DNA from: Mycolicibacterium crocinum
GTDB lineage: Bacteria > Actinomycetota > Actinomycetes > Mycobacteriales > Mycobacteriaceae
Reading direction: 5' to 3'
Assembly: GCF_022370635.2 (NCBI RefSeq)
Contig: NZ_CP092362.2
Location: 3,596,001 to 3,660,000, forward strand
DNA: 64,000 bases
Both the position numbers and the translations under genes were made by a program. The notes under the pieces were generated by a model that saw only the letters and a program-made list of their open reading frames with translations, had not been told where the DNA came from and did not search any database. How positions within the stretch are numbered: the first letter of the stretch is position 1; each line of letters begins with the position of its first letter. This document shows positions 22,866 through 31,149 of the stretch, piece after piece.

Positions 22866-23708
22866 CTAACGTCGCCACAGACTCCGAACTTGTGCCGGGT
22901 CAAGCTTCAAGTTGTTCCGGATGACGATGTCCTGATTCCTGTCAGAGATCTGACTGGAGACCGTGATCAGCTTGGGCTCCGGCGGGCGGTCGGCGAAGAC
23001 TCTCCGGTACGTCACGAAGGTTCTCCCGTCGATCGTGTAGACCGCCGAGCCGGTTCTGTCGGTGAGCTTCATGCCCTTTTGCACAATCTCCTGGATCTGC
23101 CGTGCATTCGAGTCGAGCTGCTGCTGCCTTTCGGCCTCTCGTGCTTTCGCTTCCCTATACCAAAGCGAGTCATGCTTTTGTACGGGAATTTTCGGAATCA
23201 GGTCGAACAAGCTCTTGTGCTTCGGGGTTAAGTCGTCCAACCGCTGAATGGGGTTGAGCGTCGTTTTCCGATTGAAGAGTTCTTTGACGGTGCTCAAGAA
23301 GAACTTGCCGAGCGCACCGAAGGGATCGCTCCTGCTTGCCGCGACGGCGCTCTTCGCGGTCAGTGGGGTGCTGTTCGGGGCGGCAACACGCGAGGACGGT
23401 CGCGGCTTCCCGTCGCCTGCCGCCGGCGTCCGGTTCACCGTACGGGCTGGCGTCGATCGCGAGCGGGCACGCGACGCCGCTGCCGAACCGGAGTCACCGG
23501 CCTTGGGCGACGATGCGGCCGACCCAGCCGGCGACGACCCGACGCCACTGTCTGCGCTGGCCAGACCCACCCCGGAGCCGACAAGTGACCAGCCGATGAG
23601 CGCCGCACCGATGCCTGCGGTCGCCGCACCGAGCTGCAACCACCTACGCACGGGCACATCTCTGGATCCGTGCCCCGACAGATAGCTGCGTTTCGCCGAC
23701 GTAGACAT
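22866..23708 (-). CDS. Exported Ser/Ala/Pro-rich protein of unknown function
   Basis: 280 residues from the ATG at 23708 with GGGGG about 5 nt upstream. A longer in-frame extension of 89 codons was rejected for composition. The N terminus is basic (KRSYLSGHGSRDVPVRRW), then hydrophobic (LQLGAATAGIGAALIGWSLVGSGVGLASA), ending in ASADS. A low-complexity linker (about 60-125) precedes a more structured C-terminal part: 'PFGALGKFFLSTVKELFNRKTTLNPIQRL' and a Glu/Gln/Arg-rich predicted helix 'YREAKAREAERQQQLDSN'. No known family is recognised. The N-terminal organisation resembles that of the Ig-repeat surface protein in this window. Confidence 0.7.
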   Translation of the reverse strand: MSTSAKRSYLSGHGSRDVPVRRWLQLGAATAGIGAALIGWSLVGSGVGLASADSGVGSSPAGSAASSPKAGDSGSAAASRARSRSTPARTVNRTPAAGDGKPRPSSRVAAPNSTPLTAKSAVAASRSDPFGALGKFFLSTVKELFNRKTTLNPIQRLDDLTPKHKSLFDLIPKIPVQKHDSLWYREAKAREAERQQQLDSNARQIQEIVQKGMKLTDRTGSAVYTIDGRTFVTYRRVFADRPPEPKLITVSSQISDRNQDIVIRNNLKLDPAQVRSLWRR

Positions 23709-24026
23709 ATAACCCCCGTATTTGTCTGCGGTCCAAGAGAATTGGAAGGATCCCGGCCCTACAGCGCCACCTCTTGGACGCTGACGAGTTAGCCACGCGT
23801 TCGCGATGTTACGGCAAGAGCAACCCGCTGACGCGCAAATGAGCAGGCCGAAGCCGATGGTTCTGTATCGGCCTTGTAGACCACGTGAAGTCAAACCGGG
23901 CAAGCTCGCTCGGCCGACACCCGGCCGGGCCGGCGCCAAAGTTGGGCCGCCTGCACAGCCGTTTCGGAGATTCACTCATGACTGATGTATCGTTCCCTGG
24001 CGCCCGTCGCAATTTTGACGGGCACG
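23709..24026. other. Intergenic region upstream of tRNA-Pro
   Basis: 318 nt without a supported gene. It must contain the promoter of the exported protein (leftwards) and of the tRNA (rightwards). Immediately before the tRNA, GCCCGTC (24002-24008) and GACGGGC (24017-24023) form a 7-bp hairpin with an 8-nt loop, possibly a 5'-leader processing structure. No integrase, repeat or att-like duplication of the tRNA 3' end was noticed. Confidence 0.5.
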
Positions 24027-24100
<74 letters not shown>

Positions 24101-24119
24101 CCGACTTGAATGACGCAAC

Positions 24120-24914
24120 ATGGTTGCGCCAACTAATAACCGCTCCGTGCGGCAATACTCGGACAGTGAGTTGATCAGTGCTGTCCAATCTTCTCGCTCA
24201 TGGCGCGGTGTCTTGCGCGCCTTGGGATTGGCCGGTACCTCGGCCGCGGCGATGCGGTCGGTTCGTGCGAACGCCGATCGACTGGAGCTCGATTACACCC
24301 ACTTCACCGGGCAGCGAAAATGGACCGACCACGAATTGGCCGAAGCGATCAAATCCGCTACCTCGTGGAGTCAGGTCGCTGAGGCGCTTGGGCTGGTCGG
24401 AGGTTCCTGCGTCCCCGCGCTCCGTGGTCACGCGCTACGACTCGGTATCGCCACCGGGCACTTGTCTCAGGTACGGAAGTCCCCCACCTTCGAGGGTGAG
24501 ATGTCCCCGCGACTTGCTCACCTCCCACGAGCCGGATCACTGATGGCTGCCGCATGGTTTGAGCTCTGCGGTTACCACGTCTCATGGCCACTCGAGCCTT
24601 CCCGCTACGACTTACTTGCCTGGATCGGGGACTTCGCACGCCGCATCCAAGTGAAGACGACCACGGTGAAGCAAGGAGCCTCGTGGACCGTGTGGCTCTC
24701 AAACACGGGTAGAACACGCAGAACCTACGACCCCGACGAGATCGACTACTTTTTCGTGATCGACGGCGACTTCAATTACTACCTGATCCCTATCGCTGCG
24801 GTCGGCGGCCTGACCGCGATACAGCTGTCCGCCTATCGCGAATATCTCGTGCAGCGCGAGACGGTCACACCGTCAACAGCCGGTACAGACCGATCAGGCC
24901 CACCACCACGATGA
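24120..24914 (+). CDS. PD-(D/E)XK endonuclease-like protein with duplicated DNA-binding module, tRNA-linked
   Basis: 264 residues. The N-terminal half is a tandem duplication: residues 13-62 and 68-115 share the pattern (W/Y)(S/T)DxEL..A(V/I)xS(S/A)xSWxxVxxALGLxG.......(A)xRLxxxxxH(F/L). 'THFTGQ' is a phrase often found in actinobacterial and phage HNH-type proteins. The C-terminal half (about 135-235) has the PD-(D/E)XK pattern of the I-SspI-like family: helix 'AAAWFELCGYHVSWPLEPSRYDLLAW' with D164, then 'RIQVKTTTV' with Q177-x-K179, then strand-rich 'IDYFFVIDGDFNYYLIP'. Catalytic residues appear intact. The 3' end overlaps the convergent TSUP gene by 50 nt. Likely a DNA endonuclease; homing activity is inferred. 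Confidence 0.75.
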   Translation: MVAPTNNRSVRQYSDSELISAVQSSRSWRGVLRALGLAGTSAAAMRSVRANADRLELDYTHFTGQRKWTDHELAEAIKSATSWSQVAEALGLVGGSCVPALRGHALRLGIATGHLSQVRKSPTFEGEMSPRLAHLPRAGSLMAAAWFELCGYHVSWPLEPSRYDLLAWIGDFARRIQVKTTTVKQGASWTVWLSNTGRTRRTYDPDEIDYFFVIDGDFNYYLIPIAAVGGLTAIQLSAYREYLVQRETVTPSTAGTDRSGPPPR

Positions 24915-25650
24915 CCGCGCGCAGCACGTTCGGCGACAGTCGCCGGCCGTAGTGCGCGCCCAACCATCCGCCGACCAGCGACCCGACGGCGATCAGACCG
25001 GCCGCTTCCCAGCTCACCCGGTCGAACGCCACCACGGTGTAGCCGACCGCCGCGACAATGTTCACCAGCAGCGACAGCAGATTCTTGGCCGCATTCATCC
25101 GCTGCATGTCCTCGGGCAGCAGTGCGCCCATCACGCCGATCAGCAGGATGCCCTGCGCGGCGGTGAAGTAGCCGCCATAGATGCCGACCGCGAACGTCCC
25201 GGCCACCAGCGCGACCATCCGCTTGGGTGACACGTGCTCGGCCGACCGCCCCGCGGCCTCCGCGCGTGAGCGCGCATAGGCCTGGATCCGCGGCCCGATC
25301 ACGACCAGCACCAGTGCCAAGATCAACAGCACCGGCACGATCTGGGTGAAGACCTTTTCCGGCAGGTGCAGCAGCAGGAACGCCCCGATCGCCGCCCCGA
25401 TCAGCGATGCCGGGATCTGCCAGCGCAGTCGATCCCACTGGCCGCCGAGCTCCTTGCGATAGCCCCACGTCCCCGACACCCCGCCGGCAACCAGGCCGAT
25501 CGCGTTCGACATCGTCGCCGTCACGGGTGGGAAGCCGAGAGTCACCAGCGTCGGGAAGGTGATCAAGGTGCCCGACCCGACCAGTGAATTGATCGCGCCG
25601 GCCCCCATCCCGGCCAGGACGATCACGATCATGTGGGCAACGGACACCAC
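24865..25650 (-). CDS. TSUP-family (TauE/SafE) anion transporter
   Basis: 261 residues, about eight hydrophobic segments, typical size. N-terminal 'GMGAGAINSLVGSGTLITFPTLVTLGFPPVTATMSNAIGLVAG' is the TauE family signature, and the second half repeats it as 'VGIYGGYFTAAQGILLIGVMGALLPEDMQRMNAAKNLLS', reflecting the internal duplication of the family. Members export or import sulfite, sulfonates or sulfoacetate. No sulfur-metabolism gene adjoins it, so the substrate is unassigned. The C-terminal coding end runs 50 nt into the opposite-strand endonuclease gene. Confidence 0.9.
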   Translation of the reverse strand: MVSVAHMIVIVLAGMGAGAINSLVGSGTLITFPTLVTLGFPPVTATMSNAIGLVAGGVSGTWGYRKELGGQWDRLRWQIPASLIGAAIGAFLLLHLPEKVFTQIVPVLLILALVLVVIGPRIQAYARSRAEAAGRSAEHVSPKRMVALVAGTFAVGIYGGYFTAAQGILLIGVMGALLPEDMQRMNAAKNLLSLLVNIVAAVGYTVVAFDRVSWEAAGLIAVGSLVGGWLGAHYGRRLSPNVLRAVIVVVGLIGLYRLLTV

Positions 25651-25774
25651 GAAACCCTATCTGGGCACCAGCTGACCACGGACGTCGGCCGCAGGGTCCT
25701 CCAAAGCCGCTCGCCCACAACGTGATCCAGCACACAGCACCGCCCGTGCCCCGCGGCACCTAGCCTCAGTTCCC

Positions 25775-26458
25775 ATGAGCGAGATTCCGAGTACCGACGA
25801 GGCGCTGGCCAACCTCTCCATGCCCCTGCTCGACGCGATGATGACTCAGCGAGCCATCCGGCGGGTCAAACCCGACCCGGTCGACGACGCGATCGTCGTC
25901 AAATGCATCGAACTCGCGCTGCGAGCACCCACCGGATCCAACGGTCAGAACTGGGAGTTCATCGTCGTCAAGGATCAAAAGGTCAAAGACCAACTCGGCA
26001 AGCGCTACCGCCAACCCTGGTCGATCTACGGAGCGCTCGGCAGACGGCAAGCGGCCAACGATGAGTCGATGCTGAAGATCCTGAAGGCCGTCGAGTGGCA
26101 GGTCGACCATTTCAGCGAGATCCCAGTCCTGGTGATCCCCTGCCTGCGCGGCGGCACTCGCGTGCCCTACGTCCCGACACCGTTCGTCGGCGAGACGTCC
26201 TACTTCGGGTCGATCTACCCCAGCGTGCAGAACCTGCTGCTCGCGGCCAGAGCCATGGGCCTGGGCGCATCGCTGATCACCATGCCGCTGTGGAACGTCA
26301 CCTCGGCGCGGAAGATCCTCGGCCTACCGCTGTCGGTGACACCGATCTGTGTGGTCCCCCTCGGCTGGCCGCGCGGCCGCTACGGCCCGACAACTCGCAA
26401 ACCCGTCGAGGAAGTCGTCCACTTCGACACCTACGGGAACCGCGGCCTCACGCGTTAG
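25775..26458 (+). CDS. Nitroreductase-family flavoprotein
   Basis: 227 residues. 'MTQRAIRRVKPDPVDDAIVVKCIELALRAPTGSNGQNWEFIVV' is the FMN-binding N-terminal block of the nitroreductase fold (R-S/A-x-R-x-F/V ... AP(S/T)xxNxQxW). 'GSIYPSVQNLLLAARAMGLGASLITMPLWN' is the conserved dimer helix. 'VTPICVVPLGWPRGRYGPTTRKPVEEVVHFD' ends the protein as in FMN/F420-type reductases of actinobacteria. Reduces nitro groups, quinones or enones with NAD(P)H; the natural substrate is unknown. Convergent 4-nt overlap with a small exported-protein gene. Confidence 0.88.
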   Translation: MSEIPSTDEALANLSMPLLDAMMTQRAIRRVKPDPVDDAIVVKCIELALRAPTGSNGQNWEFIVVKDQKVKDQLGKRYRQPWSIYGALGRRQAANDESMLKILKAVEWQVDHFSEIPVLVIPCLRGGTRVPYVPTPFVGETSYFGSIYPSVQNLLLAARAMGLGASLITMPLWNVTSARKILGLPLSVTPICVVPLGWPRGRYGPTTRKPVEEVVHFDTYGNRGLTR

Positions 26459-26748
26459 CGGTGACCGCCGCTTCCTGGTGCGCCACCGGCCGGTCCGTGG
26501 AACCCGTTGTTCCAGCCCGGCTCGGCGACCTCCGCTTCGGTCAACATGTCACTGGTGTCGGGAATGACCGACGGTGCGCAGTTCATCGAGAAGCTGTCCT
26601 CGGTATCTGTCTCCGCGCAGGCCAGCACCCGTGGCGCACCATCGAATGCCCCGGTGAACGCGGCGACGGCAGGCGCGGCGGCGATCATCACACCGGCGAC
26701 CCCGTAGGCCAGCCGCCGGGTAAGCGCAGAAGAGATAGCAAACTCCAT
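26455..26748 (-). CDS. Small exported protein of unknown function
   Basis: 97 residues from the ATG at 26748 (an in-frame upstream ATG gives a less typical N terminus). Signal peptide: 'SSALTRRLAYGVAGVMIAAAPAVAA' with an AVAA-F cleavage region. The mature part has two cysteines (ACAETD and NCAPS) that could form a disulfide. The segment 'SFSMNCAPSVIPDTSDMLTEAEVAEPGWNNG' resembles short mycobacterial secreted proteins of unknown role. It lies just downstream of der but reads in the same direction, with a 50-nt gap, and could be in the same transcript. Confidence 0.65.
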   Translation of the reverse strand: MEFAISSALTRRLAYGVAGVMIAAAPAVAAFTGAFDGAPRVLACAETDTEDSFSMNCAPSVIPDTSDMLTEAEVAEPGWNNGFHGPAGGAPGSGGHR

Positions 26749-26798
26749 GCCCGGCAATCTATGCCCAGCGGCCGTCAAATACCGTCAAACCCGCCGAA

Positions 26799-28202
26799 TC
26801 AACGCGGCTTGAGCTTGCGTTTCTCCCGCACCCGCACATTGATCCGGATCGGGGTGCCGTCGAAACCGAACGTCTCACGCAGCCGCCGCTCCAGGAACCG
26901 TCGATAGCCGGCCTCCAGAAAACCGCTGGTGAACAGCACAAACGTCGGCGGACGGGCGGTGGCCTGGGTGGCGAACAGGATCCGCGGTTGTTTACCACCA
27001 CGCACCGGCGGCGGGGTCGCCGCCACCACTTCCTTGATCCAGGTGTTGAGCTGCCCCGTCGAGATGCGGGCGTCCCAGGACGCCAGTGAGGTCTCCATCG
27101 CCGGCACCAGTTTCTGCACGGCGCGACCGCTCTTCGCCGAGATATTCACCCGGGGCGCCCACTGCAACTGCGACAACTCGCGGTCGATTTCCTTGTCCAG
27201 CAGATAACGCCGGTCTTCGTCCACGAGGTCCCATTTGTTGAACGCGAGCACCAGCGCCCGGCCCGCCTCGATCACCATCGACAGCACTCGCTGGTCCTGT
27301 TCGGTCAGCGGTTGCGACGCATCGATCAACACGATCACCACCTCGGCGGCGTCGATCGCGCTGTGTGTGCGCACCGAGGCATAGAACTCATGTCCGCTGG
27401 CCTGCCCGACCCGTCGGCGCAACCCGGCGGTGTCGACGAAACGCCATGTCTTGCCGCCCAATTCGATCAACGAGTCGACCGGGTCGACGGTCGTGCCCGC
27501 GACGTCGTGCACCACGGAACGCTCCGCGCCCACCAGCCGGTTCAGCAGCGAACTCTTGCCGACGTTGGGCTTGCCCACCAACGCAACCCGTCGCGGTCCA
27601 CCGGCAGCAGGAGCCACCTCGGACGCGGTCGGCAGCGCTTCAACAACCTGGTCGAGCAGATCAGCCACCCCGCGACCGTGCATCGCGCTGATCGGGTGCG
27701 GCTCCCCCAGCCCCAGCGACCACAGCGCGGCCGCGTCGGCCTCGCCCTTCTCGTTGTCAACCTTGTTGGCCGCCAAGAACACTGGCTTACCCGACCGGCG
27801 CAAGATACGCGCCGCCGCCTCGTCACCGGCGGTCGCACCGACCGTCGCGTCGACCACGAGTATCACCGCGTCGGCGGTCTGCATCGCCACCGAGGCCTGC
27901 TCGGCAACCAACTGCTGCAAGCCCTTGGCGTCGGGCTCCCACCCGCCGGTGTCCTGCACGACAAACCGCCGGCCGATCCAGGAGGCGTCGTAGGACACCC
28001 GGTCGCGGGTCACCCCCGGCAGGTCCTGCACGACGGCCTCGCGCCGGCCGAGGATCCGGTTGACCAAGGTGGACTTGCCGACGTTGGGGCGACCCACCAC
28101 CGCCACCACCGGCGGCGGTGCAAGGGCCTCATCCTCGTCGTCGAACCCGTCATCGGAAAGCTCCCATTCGCTTTCGTCAGACCACGTGCCGTCCTCGCTC
28201 AT
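26799..28202 (-). CDS. der: Ribosome biogenesis GTPase Der (EngA)
   Basis: 467 residues. Two consecutive G domains: the first with 'GRPNVGKST' (37-45), 'DTGGW' and 'NKVD', the second with 'GKPNVGKSS' near 215, 'DTAGLR' and 'NKWDLVDEDRR'. A C-terminal KH-like domain ends in 'IRINVRVREKRKLKPR'. The first 30 residues form an acidic extension (MSEDGTWSDESEWELSDDGFDDEDE) absent from enterobacterial Der but usual in actinobacteria. Acts in late 50S ribosomal subunit assembly. Its start overlaps the cmk stop by 4 nt, the last link of the scpA-scpB-pseudouridine synthase-cmk-der chain. Confidence 0.98.
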   Translation of the reverse strand: MSEDGTWSDESEWELSDDGFDDEDEALAPPPVVAVVGRPNVGKSTLVNRILGRREAVVQDLPGVTRDRVSYDASWIGRRFVVQDTGGWEPDAKGLQQLVAEQASVAMQTADAVILVVDATVGATAGDEAAARILRRSGKPVFLAANKVDNEKGEADAAALWSLGLGEPHPISAMHGRGVADLLDQVVEALPTASEVAPAAGGPRRVALVGKPNVGKSSLLNRLVGAERSVVHDVAGTTVDPVDSLIELGGKTWRFVDTAGLRRRVGQASGHEFYASVRTHSAIDAAEVVIVLIDASQPLTEQDQRVLSMVIEAGRALVLAFNKWDLVDEDRRYLLDKEIDRELSQLQWAPRVNISAKSGRAVQKLVPAMETSLASWDARISTGQLNTWIKEVVAATPPPVRGGKQPRILFATQATARPPTFVLFTSGFLEAGYRRFLERRLRETFGFDGTPIRINVRVREKRKLKPR

Positions 28203-28879
28203 CGCACTGCACCACTTCGCTTTTCGACCAGATCGAGCAGGTGGCCCACCACCTCGTCCTGGGTCATGTCACTGGTATCGACGATGATGGCGTCCTCGGC
28301 CGGGCGCAGCGGGGACACCGCGCGGGTCGAGTCCAGATGATCGCGCCGGATCACATCCGCCAGCACCGTCTCGTACGCATCGGGCAGCCCGACGGCGATG
28401 TTCTGATCATTCCGCCGGCGCGCCCGCGTCTCGGCCGAGGCGGTCAGAAAGATCTTCACGTCGGCATCCGGAAGCACAACCGTACCAATGTCTCGCCCTT
28501 CGACGACGACACTGTCTGTCCCCGAAGCCAATTCGCGCTGCATGGCGACCATCCTGGTGCGCACCTGCGGGACCGCCGACACCGCGGACACCGCGCGGGT
28601 GACCTCGTCGCCACGGATTTCGGCCGACACGTCCTCGTCGCCAAGGAAAGCCCGGTCGACATCCGGGTCAGAGCCCACCGACAGCGGGACATCGGAGGCC
28701 GCCGCGATAGCCTCAGCGTCGGCCAGATCGATGCGGGCACGCAGGATCGCCAGCGTCACGAGCCGGTACATCGCACCGGTGTCCAGATAGTGCGCGCCGA
28801 GTGCACGGGCCAATCCTCGTGACACCGAGGACTTTCCGGTCCCAGCGGGTCCGTCGACCGCCACCACGCATCGGCTCAC
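28199..28879 (-). CDS. cmk: Cytidylate kinase
   Basis: 226 residues, normal size. Walker A 'GPAGTGKSS' (10-18), CMP-binding 'DTGAMYR' (36-42), 'VEGRDIGTVVLPDADVKIFLTAS' and 'RRRNDQNIAVGLPDAYETVLADVIRRDHLDSTRAVSPLRPAEDAIIVDTS' are diagnostic. Phosphorylates CMP and dCMP with ATP for nucleotide recycling. Overlaps both neighbours by 4 nt, indicating strict translational coupling with the pseudouridine synthase and der. Confidence 0.98.
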   Translation of the reverse strand: MSRCVVAVDGPAGTGKSSVSRGLARALGAHYLDTGAMYRLVTLAILRARIDLADAEAIAAASDVPLSVGSDPDVDRAFLGDEDVSAEIRGDEVTRAVSAVSAVPQVRTRMVAMQRELASGTDSVVVEGRDIGTVVLPDADVKIFLTASAETRARRRNDQNIAVGLPDAYETVLADVIRRDHLDSTRAVSPLRPAEDAIIVDTSDMTQDEVVGHLLDLVEKRSGAVR

Positions 28880-29619
28880 AGCCCTACCGCCTTGTACAGA
28901 TCGCCCACTTCCTTGCGGGTCAACGCACGGATACTGCCCGGCCGCTGCTCCCCCAACGTCACCTCACCGATGCTGATCCGCACCAGCGCCTCCACCGGAT
29001 AGCCCGCCGCCGCCAGTAGCCGGCGCACGATGCGCTTACGACCCTCGTGCAGCGTCACCCGCACCAATGTCTTTCCCGGCACCGCATCGACCACCGCGAA
29101 GTCGTCGACCGCGACCGGGCCGTCGTCGAGTTCGATACCGGCGCGCAGCGTCTTACCCAAACCCTTTGATACCGAACCGGTTACGGTCGCCAGGTACGTC
29201 TTCGGCACCTCGAACGAGGGATGCATCAACCGGTGCGCCAGCTCGCCGTCATTGGTCAGCAGCAGCAGACCTTCGGTGTCGGCGTCCAGTCGACCGACGT
29301 GAAACAGATTCTTGTTGCCGCGGACTCGATGCTCCACCAGATCACCGATGCACGGCCGCCCGCGGTCGTCCGACATCGTCGAATGCATGCCGACGGGCTT
29401 GTTGATCGCCAGGTACATCATCGAGTCGTCCAGGACGATGCGTGCGCCGTCCACCCGGATGTCGGCGTTGGCCGGATCGACCCGAGTCCCCAACTCGGTG
29501 ACGATGCGCCCGTCGACCTCCACCCGGCCGTCGGTGATCATCCGCTCGGCCACCCGCCGCGAGGCGACGCCCGCCTGCGACAGCACTTTCTGCAGCCGTA
29601 CTCCCTCTGGCTCAGGCAT
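28876..29619 (-). CDS. RsuA/RluB-family rRNA pseudouridine synthase
   Basis: 247 residues from the ATG at 29619, which overlaps the scpB stop by 8 nt (an ATG 12 nt earlier is possible). N-terminal S4 RNA-binding domain 'VRLQKVLSQAGVASRRVAERMITDGRVEVDG' (7-37). Catalytic 'VGRLDADTEGLLLLTND' with nucleophile D112. 'KTYLATVTG' and 'EGRKRIVRRLLAAAGYPVEALVRISIGEVTLG' are family blocks. Expected to modify U in 23S (RluB type) or 16S (RsuA type) rRNA. Genomic context next to scpAB is the same in many Gram-positives where the enzyme is called RluB. Confidence 0.95.
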   Translation of the reverse strand: MPEPEGVRLQKVLSQAGVASRRVAERMITDGRVEVDGRIVTELGTRVDPANADIRVDGARIVLDDSMMYLAINKPVGMHSTMSDDRGRPCIGDLVEHRVRGNKNLFHVGRLDADTEGLLLLTNDGELAHRLMHPSFEVPKTYLATVTGSVSKGLGKTLRAGIELDDGPVAVDDFAVVDAVPGKTLVRVTLHEGRKRIVRRLLAAAGYPVEALVRISIGEVTLGEQRPGSIRALTRKEVGDLYKAVGL

Positions 29620-30331
29620 CGGTGTCCACATCGAAAGAGGCCGGTTCCTCGCCAGACGAGCCACCGGACAGTTTGGCGAAACGTGGCTCGTCGTCCAGGT
29701 TTTCACTCAGATCGTCGATCACGTCGACATCGGGAAGCAGCGGTGCAATGTCAGGCAGGTCGCCCAGCGACGACAGGCCGAGCCGCTCGAGGAACAACTC
29801 GGTGGTGGCGAACGTCGTCGCACCGGTGTCCTCGTCGGTGCCCGCCTCGGTGATCAACCCGCGGGCCACCAAGGTGCGGATCACCGCATCGACGTTGACG
29901 CCGCGCACCGCGCTGACCCGAGCGCGGGTGACGGGCTGCCGGTAGGCGACGACCGCGAGCGTCTCCAATGCCGCCCTGGTCAGCTTCGAGCGCGACCCAT
30001 CCAGCAGCAGTCGCTCCACATATGGCGCGAACCGGGCCCGGGTGTACATCCGCCAGCCTCCGCCGGCCTCCCGCAGGTCGATACCGCTGTCACGCTCGGC
30101 CAACTCCGCGGCCATGGTCTCCAACTTGGCGGTGATCCGATACACCGGCTGCTCGGTCACCGAAGCCAGGGTCTCGGCGTTGACCGGGGTGTCCACCACC
30201 AGCAGCAGCGCCTCCAACACCCGGGCCAGTTCGTCGTCGTCCATTTCGGCGTGGGCGACGTCGATACCCAGATCGGACTCCGCGTCGGACCCCAGATCCA
30301 CGTCGGATACGTCGGCTGCGTCGTCGGTCAT
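29612..30331 (-). CDS. scpB: Segregation and condensation protein ScpB
   Basis: 239 residues from the ATG at 30331, overlapping the scpA stop by 4 nt. Winged-helix pair: 'LARVLEALLLVVDTPVNAETLASVTEQPVYRITAKLETMAAEL' and 'KLTRAALETLAVVAYRQPVTRARVSAVRGVNVDAVIRTLVARGLITEAG' with 'TTELFLERLGLSSLGDLPDI'. Acidic, low-complexity ends are usual in mycobacteria. Forms the kleisin-accessory dimer that binds ScpA and SMC for chromosome condensation. Confidence 0.96.
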   Translation of the reverse strand: MTDDAADVSDVDLGSDAESDLGIDVAHAEMDDDELARVLEALLLVVDTPVNAETLASVTEQPVYRITAKLETMAAELAERDSGIDLREAGGGWRMYTRARFAPYVERLLLDGSRSKLTRAALETLAVVAYRQPVTRARVSAVRGVNVDAVIRTLVARGLITEAGTDEDTGATTFATTELFLERLGLSSLGDLPDIAPLLPDVDVIDDLSENLDDEPRFAKLSGGSSGEEPASFDVDTDA

Positions 30332-31149
30332 GGTTGGTTCGGTTCTTCTTCCCACTCGGATCGGACCAGCTCTTCGTTGACAACCCGGTCTCCGGTCCAT
30401 GAAACCTGGAGCACACCAAGTGGTTCTGGCTGCTCGAATGCTACCGTCCTGGCCCGATACAGTTCGAGCAGCGCCAGGAACCGTCCGACGATCTGGATCG
30501 GCGCCTCACAGTCGGCCACCAGCTCCTTGAACGACGCCCACTGCCCCACCCCGCGCGCCGACAGGAACTCCAGCAGCCGCTCCGCCTGTTCAGGCACCGA
30601 CACCTGAGGCGCGTGCAAATGCTCGGTGCCGACGGTGGGAACCGGTCGCGGGGTGAACGCGGCGGCCGCGATGTCAGCGAAGCTGGCGGCGTCGACACCC
30701 AGCATGACCTCGGGAAGCAGGTCGGCGAAGCGCTCCTCGACGGCCACCGCCCGGGGGTAGCTGCGCAGTGCCGCGGCCTCCAGCTCGGCGAACATCTCGG
30801 CGACATGCTTGAACGCGCGGTACTGCAGCAGGCGCGCGAACAACAGATCGCGCACCTCCAGCAGCGCCAGATCCTCTTCATCGTGGACGTCGCCGGCGGG
30901 AAGCAACCGGGCGGCCTTGAGATCGAGCAGTGTGGCAGCAATCACCAGGAAGGTGGTGGTCTCGTCGAGCTCGAGTTCCGGTCCGATCTCCCGGGTGTAG
31001 GCGATGAACTCGTCGGTGACCTGATGCAGCGCGACCTCGGTCACGTCGAGGCGGTGGGCGAAGATCAGCTGCAGCAGGAGATCGAACGGACCCTCGAAGT
31101 TGGTCAGCCGGACTCGGAAACCCTTTTCGGGTGCCGGTGATTCGGTCAC
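30328..31149 (-). CDS. scpA: Segregation and condensation protein ScpA (kleisin)
   Basis: 273 residues from GTG 31149, chosen because it gives a GTGA overlap with the ParA-like stop. The next in-frame upstream start would extend it deep into that gene. 'GFRVRLTNFEGPFDLLLQLIFAHRLDVTEVALHQVTDEFIAY' is the N-terminal SMC-neck-binding part. 'LDETTTFLVIAATLLDLKAARLLP' is the conserved helix, and the C-terminal winged helix ends 'GVLQVSWTGDRVV'. Kleisin subunit linking the SMC heads. Confidence 0.96.
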   Translation of the reverse strand: MTESPAPEKGFRVRLTNFEGPFDLLLQLIFAHRLDVTEVALHQVTDEFIAYTREIGPELELDETTTFLVIAATLLDLKAARLLPAGDVHDEEDLALLEVRDLLFARLLQYRAFKHVAEMFAELEAAALRSYPRAVAVEERFADLLPEVMLGVDAASFADIAAAAFTPRPVPTVGTEHLHAPQVSVPEQAERLLEFLSARGVGQWASFKELVADCEAPIQIVGRFLALLELYRARTVAFEQPEPLGVLQVSWTGDRVVNEELVRSEWEEEPNQP

